This document shows, in pieces, positions 1 to 9,324 of a stretch of DNA of 64,000 nucleotides. Source of the stretch: CAWKOH01 sp963851245 (GTDB taxonomy: Bacteria; Actinomycetota; Acidimicrobiia; Acidimicrobiales; Palsa-688); NCBI GenBank assembly GCA_963851245.1, contig CAWKOH010000009.1:186001-250000 (forward strand), read 5' to 3'. Under the pieces are notes generated by a model. It worked only from the letters and a program-made list of their open reading frames with translations. It did not search any database and had not been told where the DNA came from. A program made the position numbers and the translations under genes. Within the stretch, counting starts at the first letter, position 1, and each line of letters opens with the position of its first letter.

Positions 1-1
1 C

Positions 2-1549
2 GCGGAGACCGGCCCGCAGAACGGGGAGTGGTTGAGCTACACGTTCAACAAGCCGGTCACCCTGGACCACGTCGATCTCCAGGTGGTCAACGACGGCCGC
101 CACTCCTTACCGACCCGGATCACCATCAGTAGCGGCTCTCAGACCCGGACGGTATCGGTGACCCCACCCGCTGTCGGCACCGCTAGACCTCAAGGATCGA
201 CCAGCACCATTCCGCTCTCCTTCCCATCGCTCACCGGTACCAGCATCAGGTTCACGATCGACTCAGTCCAGCAGGTCAAGGCTCTGGACTACTACTCCAC
301 TTTCGCCGGTACGACCGACATACTGCCGGTCGGGATCGCCGAGCTGGGCATTCCGGGAGTGGACGAACCGACCGCTCCTGCCAATCTGCCGGCGAATTGC
401 AATTCAGGTCTGCTCACCATCGACGGCCAACCGGTGGATGTCGAGATAACAGGAACGACGGCCGATGCACTGGACGGCGCCCCGCTCGCCGTCAGCCCAT
501 GTGGAAACTCCGTCAACGGCTTAACCCTGAGCGCCGGAACCCACGTCATCCAGACCAGCCCTCGCCTGCCTTCAGGATGGTCGATAGACCAGCTGTGGCT
601 CGAGTCGGCCGCCGGTGGAGGCCCAGCTGCCCCCGGCGCGAACGGCCCGGGGGACCAGGGCGGCGGTGCCGACCCGTCGCTGACAGGTGCGGCGGTCGCG
701 CCAAGCGCCACCACGACCACGACTGCCACCACCGCCGACCAGCCCCCCCGCCTGCAGTTGGACAGTCAGAACCGGACGACCTGGCGGGTGACCGTGAACG
801 GCAACGGCCAACCCTTCTGGCTGGTGCTGGGCCAGAGCTACAGCAGCGGCTGGAGCGCCACCTTGCCGGGTGGGCACACGCTCGGGCCGGTGCGGCTGGT
901 AGACGGCTACGCCAGTGGATGGTACGTCCCGGCAGGCCAGGTCAAGGGACCGACGGTGATAACCATGACGTGGACACCGCAGCGGGTGGTCTGGGCGGCC
1001 ATCACCGTCTCGGCCGCCGCCCTGCTCGTTTCGACCTTGGTGGCGGTGTGGCCTGAGCGCTGGGATTTCTGGCGGCGCCGGCGCAGAGGGGCGCGGCGCC
1101 GAGAGAAGCCCCGGCGGCGCGACCTGGCCCCGCGCGGGTCTTCCCCGTCACCGACGTCATGGCGAGCAGTCATGGCCACGGGTGGGACACGACCGACCGC
1201 GGTGGCAACCGCCCTCACCAGCGCGGCGTGGGGAGTCATCACCTTGGTCGTGAGCCGGCCGGCCATCGGGCTGGTGGCGGCGATCGCGGTGGCGGCCGGT
1301 TGCTGGTGGTCGCGGGGTCGTTTCGGTATCCGGGTGGCTGCCGTAGGCGTCCTGGTGGCCGTGGGCGGCTACGCCGTCGATCAGCAGTGGCGCCATCATT
1401 ACTGGCCTGACATCAACTGGCCGGGGAATCTGGGCTCCGCCAACGACCTGGCCTGGTTGGCGTTGGCCCTGGTCGGAGCGGACCTCGTCGCTGGCTTCGC
1501 CCGGTACCGCCTGAACCGAACGTCTACGCTCGGGGGAAGGACGACCTGA
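2..1549 (+). CDS. AftD-like arabinofuranosyltransferase, C-terminal part (5' truncated)
   Basis: The reading frame is open from base 2, so the start lies upstream of the window. The visible part begins with a beta-sandwich, F5/8-type carbohydrate-binding-like segment, then a Gly/Pro/Thr-rich linker (about residues 200-240), a second extracytoplasmic domain with a GWSATL...GYASGWYVPAG pattern, and several membrane helices near the C-terminus separated by an Arg-rich cytoplasmic loop. This architecture resembles the C-terminus of AftD/DUF3367 proteins, polyprenyl-phosphate-arabinose-dependent transferases of actinobacterial cell-wall glycans. The catalytic GT-C domain is not visible, so the assignment rests on architecture only. 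The next gene follows 4 nt after the stop. Confidence 0.55.
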   Translation, partial: AETGPQNGEWLSYTFNKPVTLDHVDLQVVNDGRHSLPTRITISSGSQTRTVSVTPPAVGTARPQGSTSTIPLSFPSLTGTSIRFTIDSVQQVKALDYYSTFAGTTDILPVGIAELGIPGVDEPTAPANLPANCNSGLLTIDGQPVDVEITGTTADALDGAPLAVSPCGNSVNGLTLSAGTHVIQTSPRLPSGWSIDQLWLESAAGGGPAAPGANGPGDQGGGADPSLTGAAVAPSATTTTTATTADQPPRLQLDSQNRTTWRVTVNGNGQPFWLVLGQSYSSGWSATLPGGHTLGPVRLVDGYASGWYVPAGQVKGPTVITMTWTPQRVVWAAITVSAAALLVSTLVAVWPERWDFWRRRRRGARRREKPRRRDLAPRGSSPSPTSWRAVMATGGTRPTAVATALTSAAWGVITLVVSRPAIGLVAAIAVAAGCWWSRGRFGIRVAAVGVLVAVGGYAVDQQWRHHYWPDINWPGNLGSANDLAWLALALVGADLVAGFARYRLNRTSTLGGRTT

Positions 1550-1553
1550 GGAG

Positions 1554-2492
1554 TTGAGTCTGCATCTGATCGCGCTGGCGTCGAATGCCGGGGGTAGCCG
1601 TGAGGTGGCGGGGGTCGTGGTCGCCGTCTTCTCCGCTGCGCTTTACAACCTCGGCTACGTGCTCGAGAAGCAAGCCCTGGGGGAGCTCCCGGCGGTTCGG
1701 TTCCATCTCGTCTCCCTCCTCCGGACGGTGGCCGGTTCCCCCCGCTGGCTACTGGGATTCTTGGCCATGCTGGCCGGCCTGGTCTTCCAGCTGGTGGCCT
1801 TGACCATGGCACCGGTTTCGGTTGTCCAACCGGTCCTGGCCGGCGGTCTGATCGGGTTGGTGGTCATCGGAAGCGCCGTGCTCGAAGAGCGGCTGGGATG
1901 GCGGCAGAGGGCGGCGCTTCTACTGGTCCTGGGGGCGGTGGTGACTATCGCGGTATCGGCCAGCAGCGGCGGGGCCGTGGCCCAGCGCGTTCCCGGGCAC
2001 GCGTTTGCCAAGCTGGCCCTGCCCGTCACCGTTCTGGGCCTTCTGGCGTCCTGGATCGGCGTCACCAGGCGGCTTCGTTCCGGTCAACTGGAGCTGGTAT
2101 GGGTGGCGGTCGGGGCCGGGCTGATGTACGGGTTGGGAGCCGTATCCGAGAAGGCGGTCGCCACCAACATGGTGGCGAGCGGGTTGGTGGCGGGATCGGT
2201 GAAATCGCTCGCCACCGTCTACCCGTGGCTGTTCGTGGCCGCCACCGTGGTCGGCATGCTGGTGTTCCAGATCGGCCTGCAGCGCCACCCCGCGTCACTC
2301 ATGGCGACGTTCAGCAATGTCACCGCCAGTGTCTGCGCCCTGGTGGGAGCTTCGGTGGTCTTCGGCGAGTTGCTACTGCCTCGAGGCTGGTCGTCCCTGG
2401 CCCGCCTGGTCGGTCTCGCCGCCGTAGCTACCGCGGTCGGCGTTCTTGCTGTCGAGCGCCAGCCGGCGCCCGAGGAAGCGGTAGCGCCCTAG
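1554..2492 (+). CDS. DMT-superfamily (EamA/NIPA-like) transporter
   Basis: A 312-residue polytopic membrane protein with about nine to ten hydrophobic helices in two related halves, as in the drug/metabolite transporter superfamily. The pattern QPVLAGGLIGLVVIGS near residue 90, with short loops such as EERLGWRQ, is typical of EamA-like permeases in actinobacteria. Translation starts at TTG, 4 nt after the upstream stop, so it is probably co-transcribed with the envelope gene before it. The substrate cannot be inferred. Its 3' end overlaps the convergent glycosyltransferase gene by 120 bp, an unusually long antisense overlap. Confidence 0.7.
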   Translation: MSLHLIALASNAGGSREVAGVVVAVFSAALYNLGYVLEKQALGELPAVRFHLVSLLRTVAGSPRWLLGFLAMLAGLVFQLVALTMAPVSVVQPVLAGGLIGLVVIGSAVLEERLGWRQRAALLLVLGAVVTIAVSASSGGAVAQRVPGHAFAKLALPVTVLGLLASWIGVTRRLRSGQLELVWVAVGAGLMYGLGAVSEKAVATNMVASGLVAGSVKSLATVYPWLFVAATVVGMLVFQIGLQRHPASLMATFSNVTASVCALVGASVVFGELLLPRGWSSLARLVGLAAVATAVGVLAVERQPAPEEAVAP

Positions 2493-3719
2493 CGGTCCAA
2501 TCGGCTCCGGCGCCGCGTCGCCTGCCAGCACCTGAAGGGTTTGCAGTGCGGTCAGGTCCCAGGTGAGTCGCCGGGAGCGCTTGAGGGCTCCACGCTCCAG
2601 GCGGCGCCTGACTATCTGGTTGCTCAGGACGGTGTGGACCGCTTCCTCCATTGCCGGTCCTGGTTCGGCGAGGAACCCGCTGACGCCGTCCTGAATGGCG
2701 TCGATGTGGCCGGCGATGGGGCTGACGACGGCGGGTGTACCGCACGCCGCCGCTTCGCTGATGGTGAGTCCCCAGCCCTCGTAGGCCGAGGTGGACAGCA
2801 ACGCCCATGCCCGCCGGTACAGGTCCAGCAGGGCCTCGTCATCGACGCGACCGGGTAAGCGGAGCCAGTCCTGGGCCTGATGGGCGGTTATCAAGCGTTC
2901 CAGCGCGGTCCGCTCGGACCCTTCCCCTGCGATCACGGCCTGCAGGTCGGGATGACGTTGCTTCACCCTGAGCAGAATCTCGATGAGCAGGTCGAATCGC
3001 TTGTAGGGCACCAAGCGGCCCACTGCCACCAACAGGGGCTCAGTGTCTCGCTTGCCACCCGCCGTGAAGCGCTCGTCGACCCCGGGTTGGACCACTGTCA
3101 CCTGGTCGGGGTCGAGGCGGAGAAGGTCGAGGATGCCCTGGCGGGAGGACTCCGACAGGGTCACGACGGGAGTGCCGCGATAAAGCGAGGGCGCCAAGCG
3201 GCGTTCTATGAGCTTTCCGACCTTGGCCAGAGGGGTGGGCAGGACCAGGTCCCACATGCCGTCATGGACGTGGTGGAGGAACACGGCTCGGGGGTGCGGC
3301 GCCCACACCGGCGAAAAGAAAGGCATCCCGTTCCACACTTCGACGGTGCCATCCGGACGGCCGCGGCGCCGGGACAGGGCCGAGGCTCCCACGACCGGGA
3401 ACACCGAGTAGCGGCCCGCCGGCCGGCTCACGCGGTAGCCGTCTCGGGTGACGGTCCGCTCGGCTCCGGGCGCCCGCGATGCCACCAGCTTTACGTCGAT
3501 TCCCGCCGCGGCCCAGCGCTCAGCGATCCTGGCCGCGTGGATCTCCGAACCCCCCGCCTCCGGGTGGTCTAGGTCGCGCCAGGCCACCATCTCGATTCGC
3601 TGAAGTCCGGCCAGAGCCGCGACATCACCCAACTTCGAGCTGGGATCGGCCTCATTTCTGGGCGCCGGCCGGCTCGATGGTTCCAGGGCAGCGGCCCCGC
3701 CCATGACCTCGTCGTTCAT
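2373..3719 (-). CDS. GT4-family glycosyltransferase
   Basis: A 448-residue GT-B fold glycosyltransferase. The N-terminal half has the acceptor-side pattern HPEAGGSEIHAARIA. The C-terminal half has the nucleotide-sugar site VGRLVPYKRFD and the EX7E-type element YEGWGLTISEAAACGTPAV. It probably transfers a hexose to a lipid or glycan in envelope synthesis; donor and acceptor are unknown. Its ATG overlaps the stop of the upstream acyltransferase by 4 nt (ATGA), so the two are translationally coupled. The last 40 residues are low complexity and run antisense through the end of the DMT transporter; a lost stop or frame error there cannot be excluded. Confidence 0.8.
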   Translation of the reverse strand: MNDEVMGGAAALEPSSRPAPRNEADPSSKLGDVAALAGLQRIEMVAWRDLDHPEAGGSEIHAARIAERWAAAGIDVKLVASRAPGAERTVTRDGYRVSRPAGRYSVFPVVGASALSRRRGRPDGTVEVWNGMPFFSPVWAPHPRAVFLHHVHDGMWDLVLPTPLAKVGKLIERRLAPSLYRGTPVVTLSESSRQGILDLLRLDPDQVTVVQPGVDERFTAGGKRDTEPLLVAVGRLVPYKRFDLLIEILLRVKQRHPDLQAVIAGEGSERTALERLITAHQAQDWLRLPGRVDDEALLDLYRRAWALLSTSAYEGWGLTISEAAACGTPAVVSPIAGHIDAIQDGVSGFLAEPGPAMEEAVHTVLSNQIVRRRLERGALKRSRRLTWDLTALQTLQVLAGDAAPEPIGPLGRYRFLGRRLALDSKNADRGSYGGETDQAGQGRPASRQ

Positions 3720-5002
3720 GCCTGTACGCCCACCGGATCGGTCGCCGGCACTGCCGGCGGCTTGGCCGTCTCAGGACTCGAAACGGTGCTGGGGCCGCGG
3801 CGGGCGAGAACGCGGATGGGATCCCTGACACGGGAGTAACCGATACTCAGCTGGCGCCATCCCAGGAGGCGCACGGGTCGCTCCGCGCAGGCGTAGCTAA
3901 GAGCGGCAGCCGCCACCGCCAGGGCGGTGACGGTAAGGATCATGAGAGGCAGCGACATGCGGAACAGGTGATGAGGGCCTCCGTTCCAACTTATGAATTC
4001 CTCGATCCACGCCTCGTGCCAGAGGTACACGCCGTAGGAAACCACGCCTATGAGCGCGATCGGACGCAGTTGCAGGGACCGGCGGACCAGACCCCTTTCT
4101 TGGGGGCCGAACACGGCCGGGAGCACCACGAAGAAGGCGAACAGCCCGTAGAGCGTCTGGCGGGCCAGGCTCTGAGGTATCGGTGAGGCGTGATCGGGCA
4201 GGATGGGCAGCCCCAGGTTGGACACGGCCACAAAGAACACCGCGGCGAGGCCCCAGGACACCCACGGAACTGCCGGGTGCCAGAGGAGGGCCGGGCGACG
4301 GTCCTCGGCGGCCAGCCACGAACTGACCACCGCCAGCAGCATGCCGAGCGCGAACAAATCGGCGTACGCCGGCAACCAGTTGGGCATGATCTTGGCCGAA
4401 TAGCCGTCGGGGAAGCTCATCACCACGATCCGGAATACGAAGCTGAAGGCCGCCAGACCAGCCAGGCCGACTAGCTCCGTGCGGATCTGGTCCCGGTGCG
4501 AGCGTGAGCGGGTTCCCATGAAGACCGCCCAGGCCGGAAGCAGCAGATAGAAGGTCATCTCTGTGCACAGCGACCAGGCCTGCGACAAGCCGGTCAGGAC
4601 GTGGGAGGGGAAGTAGATCTGGGCGAAGCCCAGATAGATGGGCGGCGAACCCCATCCGCCCCTGATCGTGTCCGCGTGCAGGATGTAACTGATGACGATG
4701 AAAGCCAGCCAGTAGGCCGGAATGATCCTCTTCAACCGGCGGGCCCAGAACTTCCGGGTGGCTACCTGGGATTGCAGACCGAAATGAGCGGCGGCGAAGG
4801 GCCGGTAGAGCAGGAAGCCGGACACGACGAAGAAGACCGACACGCCAATCTCGAGTCGCGACGTGTAGATCCCCAGGTACTCACGGGTCGTGAAGCCTGA
4901 CACGAAGCTGGTGTGGACTCCGATGACCAGGAGGGCGGCTAGCGCCCGCAGCCCGTCGAAACAGGGGAAGTGAGTGGCGCTCTGCTGCCCACCTTTGGCG
5001 AT
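3716..5002 (-). CDS. Acyltransferase-3 family membrane protein, probable ATC start
   Basis: An integral-membrane acyltransferase (OafA/acyltransferase 3 family) with about ten helices that would O-acylate an extracytoplasmic glycan. The diagnostic N-terminal motif FPCFDGLRALAA is encoded at about 4970-4937, upstream of the first ordinary start codon (GTG at 4903), followed in frame by the catalytic-type His of GVHTSF and the RRLKRIIPAYW motif. Between the in-frame stop of sbcC (5090-5092) and 4903 there is no ATG, GTG or TTG. An ATC at 5002-5000 sits 6 nt after a GGAGGG ribosome-binding site, so I place the start there (428 aa). A sequencing error that removed a normal start is the alternative. 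Confidence 0.72.
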   Translation of the reverse strand: MAKGGQQSATHFPCFDGLRALAALLVIGVHTSFVSGFTTREYLGIYTSRLEIGVSVFFVVSGFLLYRPFAAAHFGLQSQVATRKFWARRLKRIIPAYWLAFIVISYILHADTIRGGWGSPPIYLGFAQIYFPSHVLTGLSQAWSLCTEMTFYLLLPAWAVFMGTRSRSHRDQIRTELVGLAGLAAFSFVFRIVVMSFPDGYSAKIMPNWLPAYADLFALGMLLAVVSSWLAAEDRRPALLWHPAVPWVSWGLAAVFFVAVSNLGLPILPDHASPIPQSLARQTLYGLFAFFVVLPAVFGPQERGLVRRSLQLRPIALIGVVSYGVYLWHEAWIEEFISWNGGPHHLFRMSLPLMILTVTALAVAAAALSYACAERPVRLLGWRQLSIGYSRVRDPIRVLARRGPSTVSSPETAKPPAVPATDPVGVQA

Positions 5003-5008
5003 CGAAGA

Positions 5009-5014
5009 CCCTCC
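5009..5014 (-). promoter_or_regulatory. Shine-Dalgarno before ATC start of the acyltransferase
   Basis: GGAGGG on the minus strand, 6 nt before ATC. It is the only good ribosome-binding site between the sbcC stop and the conserved FDGLRA coding sequence, and it decides the start proposed for this gene. Confidence 0.5.
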
Positions 5015-5089
5015 CTGCAGCCGTGCGTCCGGAATGCTCGCACTTGGTGCCGGGCATCGTAGCGGACCCGTCGCCGCGGCTGCCTGCCG

Positions 5090-7411
5090 CTACTCGCCCG
5101 CGGGGTGGGCGGTGGCCCGGCGGCCGGGGAGCTTCACCACCTCGATGGCGCTGGGCAGCTGCTCCTTGATGTCGGAGTCGTGGGTGACCACGAGGATCTG
5201 GCGGAAACGGCCGCGGAGTCGCTCGAGAGCCAGGAGCATCCGGGACTTACGGTCCTCGTCGAGGGGGCCGAACACCTCGTCCAGTACCAGGAGGCCCACC
5301 GATCCGCCCGACTGGAAGTGGATGTGCTCGCTTATCGCCACCCGCAGGGCCAGGTTGGCCAGGTCGACCTCTGAGCCGGAGAAGCGGTCCAACCCGTAGA
5401 GCCGCCCGGCGTCGCTGATCTGGAGTTGGTAGGTGTCCGGATCCACATCCAGGCTGTCGTACTCGTGGTCGGTCAGCTCGGCAAAGAGCTCAGCCGCCTG
5501 GGAGGCGAGCCGGGGTCCGACCGAGCCCACGACGGTGTTTCGGAAGTCCGCCAAGAGTTCTGCCACTCGGGCTATGTGGCGGGCATCGGTCTCCAGCTCG
5601 GCCAGCTGACCGTGTTGGTAGCGGGCTTGAGCCAGTCGCTCGGCCGCGCCCTTGGCCCGCTCTCGGTCCCGCGCCGCCACCAGGGCCACTTCGACTGCGG
5701 CTGCCGTAGCGGCTCGTGAGGCTGCCGCCACCTTCTCCCTGGCCTCCGCCGCCACGTCGAGAGCATCCCGGTCGAAGGCCAGGGCTCGCACTTTCTCTCG
5801 CAGCGCCTGCATCTGCGCCTCAACGGCGGCGACTCTCTCCGCCCCGACCGCCATCGACTGCTCAAGGGCGGGACGGCGCTCCAGCCGGCCGCGGATCCGG
5901 GCCACTTCGGCCGCGGCGGTCCGCTTCGACGCGACCTCCCCTTGTATTTCCGACACGGCCCGGGCCAGCTCGGCGCCGCTCGGGACGGAACCGTCCGGCC
6001 GGCGCCAGTCGGGGGCGGCCCCTGCGACGGCGTCCCAGGCCGCCCGCTTGGCCGCCTCCGCATCTCGGCGCTGACGGTCGGCCTGCTCCCAGGCCGCACG
6101 CAGCTGGCGGGCCCCCTCCACCTCGGTCTTGGCGGCGGCGAGCCCGGCCTCGGCTGCCTTCGCCTGGCCAGTGGCGACGGACCGCTCGGCTTCGAGCTGT
6201 CTGACCCGCTCCTCGGCCTCTTTCACCTCTTGGGCCCGGTGGGCCTGGACCGCCTCCAAGGCCTCACCCAGTGCCTGGCCGCACATCGGGCAGTCCGCTT
6301 CCCCTGACAAGGAGGCGGAGCGGTCGGCGGCCGCGCCAGCCAGGACCAGTCGCTCGGACGCGGCCGCCGCCAGCGCGTGGAGGCCGGCCACCGTCTCCCG
6401 GGTCGCCCCGGCGGTGCGCCTGGCCTCCTCGAGCGCGCCTTCGTCGGGCTCGGGTGGCTCGTCGGGTACGGCCAGGCCCTCCACCGATGCCACTGCCCGG
6501 GCGGCCGCGGCCATCAAGGGCAGGCGCTCCTCCGCTTTCTGCAGCCCCGTGGCCGTGGCTTCCAGATCGGACAGGCCGGCTGCCACGGCGTCCAGCTCGG
6601 CCAGTTCGGCCTGCTGGCGCTCGGCGTCCTCTTTGAAACCTTCCAGCTGCTTCCTGGCTGCCCTGCCGTCGGCGACGAGCGCTTCGTGCTCTTGTCGCTG
6701 CCGGTCGAGGGTGCCGAAGGCTTCGGTTGCCGCCGCCAGCCGGGCCTCGGAGGCTTCTGCCGCCCGCCGTTCGTCGGCGGCGGCCACCTCGGCCGCGTCA
6801 GCCTTGGCCTCGGCGTCGGCCACCTCCGTCTCCAGGCCGACCAGATCCACCAGCAAGCCCCGGAGTCTTTCGTGATCGGCAGCGAGCTGGCGGGCATCCT
6901 TGCGGGCTGCATCCCGGGCGCCATCGAGTGGGGTGATCCCGAGCAGCTGCAGCACCAGCTTTCGGCGATCGCCGGGTGACTGATTGGAGAAGGCGGCCAG
7001 CTGCTTTTGCTCGGTGAAGACCGAGGCCCGAAAGGCGGCGTCGTCCATGCCTAAGACCGACTCCACGTAGCGCTCGACGTCGCGGGTACCGGTCGACATC
7101 AGAAGGTTGTCGCAGAGGGCTTCCACCGACACCGCGGAGTTGATGCCCTTGAGCAGTCGCCGCACCAGATAGAGGTGACCCTCGTGCTCGAACTCCACTT
7201 CCGTCACGCACTCGGCCCCGACGCCCGAGGAACGTATCTGCTCCTTGGTCGTGCGAGCCTTCCCCCAGAGCGTGAAAAGGATGGCTTCGAGCAGCGTGGA
7301 CTTGCCCGCCCCATTGGGCCCGTAGATGCCGACCAGCCCGGGCGGCAATTCCAGATTGAGTTCGTCCTCGTACACCCGGAAATTCCTCAAGTACAAGCGC
7401 TTGATCAGCAT
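5090..7411 (-). CDS. sbcC: SbcC/Rad50-type exonuclease ATPase subunit
   Basis: A 773-residue SMC-like ATPase, partner of SbcD in the Mre11-Rad50-type nuclease that opens hairpins and trims protein-blocked double-strand ends. Walker A is GPNGAGKST near residue 30. Long Ala/Glu/Arg-rich coiled coils flank a zinc hook CPMC at about residues 374-377. The C-terminal part has the ABC signature region (SGSEVDLANLALR) and Walker B LLVLDEVFG near 713. The protein is shorter than E. coli SbcC, as usual in actinobacteria. The ATG overlaps the sbcD stop by 7 nt, indicating coupled translation. Confidence 0.93.
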   Translation of the reverse strand: MLIKRLYLRNFRVYEDELNLELPPGLVGIYGPNGAGKSTLLEAILFTLWGKARTTKEQIRSSGVGAECVTEVEFEHEGHLYLVRRLLKGINSAVSVEALCDNLLMSTGTRDVERYVESVLGMDDAAFRASVFTEQKQLAAFSNQSPGDRRKLVLQLLGITPLDGARDAARKDARQLAADHERLRGLLVDLVGLETEVADAEAKADAAEVAAADERRAAEASEARLAAATEAFGTLDRQRQEHEALVADGRAARKQLEGFKEDAERQQAELAELDAVAAGLSDLEATATGLQKAEERLPLMAAAARAVASVEGLAVPDEPPEPDEGALEEARRTAGATRETVAGLHALAAAASERLVLAGAAADRSASLSGEADCPMCGQALGEALEAVQAHRAQEVKEAEERVRQLEAERSVATGQAKAAEAGLAAAKTEVEGARQLRAAWEQADRQRRDAEAAKRAAWDAVAGAAPDWRRPDGSVPSGAELARAVSEIQGEVASKRTAAAEVARIRGRLERRPALEQSMAVGAERVAAVEAQMQALREKVRALAFDRDALDVAAEAREKVAAASRAATAAAVEVALVAARDRERAKGAAERLAQARYQHGQLAELETDARHIARVAELLADFRNTVVGSVGPRLASQAAELFAELTDHEYDSLDVDPDTYQLQISDAGRLYGLDRFSGSEVDLANLALRVAISEHIHFQSGGSVGLLVLDEVFGPLDEDRKSRMLLALERLRGRFRQILVVTHDSDIKEQLPSAIEVVKLPGRRATAHPAGE

Positions 7412-8535
7412 TGGCTGCCTCCGTCCGGGCCCACGATCGCCCGCTCGAGGTAGCCGTGTCCCAAGGCCTGGACCTTGGCGCGGTCCAGCCCGGTCAGGTC
7501 CTGGCCGCTCACGTAGCCATCCCATTGCGACTGCAGACTCGTGGTGGTGGGAAGCTCGGTCCGCATGGTGGTCGCCACGAATAGGGGTTCGAGCTTGAGA
7601 TGGAGTCCGGCCCTGGCTGCGTCGCGAACGGCATTCAGGTCGAGGAGATGCCATATATCCGGATCGACGCTCTCGACGTACAAGCGGGCAACGGCGCCGG
7701 CAGGGATGGAGGCCGCCCGTTCGAGCACCGTGTCCTGCAGCTCCCGCGGGGACAGGCCGAGAGCGTAGACCGATTCGAGCGTCACCAACTGACGCCGGTA
7801 GCCGAGAGGAACATGGGTGCACTGGCCCCTGTCGGTATCGAGCACGACGATGCCTTTGGGCTGGTCGGGGTCGTCGGCGAAGGTGAAGGAATCGGTCGAC
7901 CCGGCGTACCAGGTGCCCTCTGCGACCCGGGCGAAGTTGTGGTAGTGGCCGAGAAGTACCAGGTCCGACTGGAGGCGGCCGGCATCTACCTCGATCTCGT
8001 TGATGTCCGCGTACTTCGGCTGGAGCTGGGTCAGCCGGGGATGAGTCAGGAGGAGATTGGTGCTGCCGGCCACCCGGCTGCGGGCCGCTTCGTCGAGGGC
8101 ATCGAGAGCCGCCTCGACGGTCATCATCTGGGGCACGGCATGAACGACCAAGCCCGGCAGCTCGAAGCGTTCGTACGCCAATCGGTGGGCGAAGTACATC
8201 TCGGGGAAGGTGTCGGCCAGAGTTGTATAAGGGCTGCCCTTGCCCGGCAGCCGGGGGGTGTCGTGGTTGCCCGAGATCACGACCGCCTTGAGGTCGTGGT
8301 CACGGATGCGAGACAAGGCCCTCTGCACCACCCGGTAGGACCGATAGCTGGGCCGCGGATGGTCGAAGATGTCTCCCAGCCACACGATCAGATCGGGCTG
8401 CTGGTCCAGGGCCAGATCTACGGCACGCTCGAACGACTGCTCGAAATCGGCCTCGCGCTGGTTGACCCCGCCCTCGGTCGTGAAGGGGAGGTAGGACCGC
8501 CCCAGGTGGGCATCGCCGATCGCGGCCAGTCGCAT
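7405..8535 (-). CDS. sbcD: SbcD/Mre11-type nuclease subunit
   Basis: A 376-residue calcineurin-like metallophosphoesterase. Manganese-ligand motifs appear in order: GDAHLG (Asp8, His10), GDIFDH near 73, GNHD near 115, and GHYH near 220. This is the nuclease half of the SbcCD complex. The start ATG at 8535 begins right before the first metal motif and is preferred to the much longer open frame upstream, which only runs antisense through the NERD and Nudix genes. It heads a minus-strand operon sbcD-sbcC-acyltransferase-GT4 and diverges from the NERD gene. Confidence 0.92.
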   Translation of the reverse strand: MRLAAIGDAHLGRSYLPFTTEGGVNQREADFEQSFERAVDLALDQQPDLIVWLGDIFDHPRPSYRSYRVVQRALSRIRDHDLKAVVISGNHDTPRLPGKGSPYTTLADTFPEMYFAHRLAYERFELPGLVVHAVPQMMTVEAALDALDEAARSRVAGSTNLLLTHPRLTQLQPKYADINEIEVDAGRLQSDLVLLGHYHNFARVAEGTWYAGSTDSFTFADDPDQPKGIVVLDTDRGQCTHVPLGYRRQLVTLESVYALGLSPRELQDTVLERAASIPAGAVARLYVESVDPDIWHLLDLNAVRDAARAGLHLKLEPLFVATTMRTELPTTTSLQSQWDGYVSGQDLTGLDRAKVQALGHGYLERAIVGPDGGSQC

Positions 8536-8582
8536 GGGCTCTAGGAAACCAGAGGGGTGAGACGAATACCAACGATGTGGTT

Positions 8583-8588
8583 TATCCT
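8583..8588 (+). promoter_or_regulatory. -10 box of leaderless NERD gene
   Basis: TATCCT ends 7 nt before the GTG at 8596, the spacing expected when transcription starts at the start codon. No Shine-Dalgarno precedes that GTG. Confidence 0.5.
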
Positions 8589-8595
8589 CGCACGG

Positions 8596-9324
8596 GTGAG
8601 CACCGTTCCCGGTGGATCGGCGATGGAGGGCTATCGGGTGGCCCGGGCCGGCCGCCGTCGGGGGTTGGCCCGGTGCGGGTTGCTGGTCGCGCTGGGAGCG
8701 GTGTGCGGCTGGGTCGCTCTGCACCACCCGGGCCCCGTGAGATGGCTGGCGGCTCTGGCCGGCGTGACGTTGCTGGTCACGATGATGGCGACCCGGCCGA
8801 AACCGGACCCCGAGCGTTGGCTTCGGGGGGCGGCAGGGGAGCGCGCCACCGCTGCCGTGCTCGAGCGGCTTCCAGAACGAAAATGGGTGGTGATGCACGA
8901 TCTCCCGCTTCGGGGTCACCGGGCCAACATCGACCACCTCGTTATCGGCCCCAGCGGGGTCTGGGTCGTCGACACTAAGACCACCGTGGCTGATGTGCGG
9001 ACAAGCTGGCGCTCCGTCCGGATGGGGCGGCGCAAGGTGGACGCCGGTCCGACCCGCTGGGAGGCCGGCATGGTGTCGGAACTGCTCGGGGTGCCCGTCC
9101 GGCCGTTGATCGTCATGCACGCTGGAGGCCTGGGTCCAAGAGGGGGTCGGGTCGGTCGGGTCCGGGTGGTCCCCCCTGGCGCCCTTGTGAAGACTTTGCG
9201 CCGTGGCCGCCGGCAGCTGAGTCGCAGGCAGGTGGCGAGCCTCGCGGGAGAGGCGCTCGAACTGCTGCCATCCGCGGCCTTCCGGGTTGAACCGGCGGGC
9301 AAAGGACGGAGCCTCCGTGGCTGA
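8596..9324 (+). CDS. NERD-domain protein (nuclease-related)
   Basis: About 242 residues. Two hydrophobic helices lie near the N-terminus (about residues 20-65), followed by a NERD domain with the pattern GAAGERATA, NIDHLVIGPSGVWVVDTK near residue 115 (the Asp and Asp-x-Lys of a PD-(D/E)xK-like fold) and a basic C-terminal tail. NERD proteins are presumed DNA-processing or nuclease-related, often membrane anchored; the reaction is not established. The start is set by the leaderless -10 box; GTG at 8557 and ATG at 8623 are alternatives. It lies between sbcDC and herA-nurA and overlaps the Nudix gene by 8 nt. Confidence 0.75.
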   Translation: MSTVPGGSAMEGYRVARAGRRRGLARCGLLVALGAVCGWVALHHPGPVRWLAALAGVTLLVTMMATRPKPDPERWLRGAAGERATAAVLERLPERKWVVMHDLPLRGHRANIDHLVIGPSGVWVVDTKTTVADVRTSWRSVRMGRRKVDAGPTRWEAGMVSELLGVPVRPLIVMHAGGLGPRGGRVGRVRVVPPGALVKTLRRGRRQLSRRQVASLAGEALELLPSAAFRVEPAGKGRSLRG

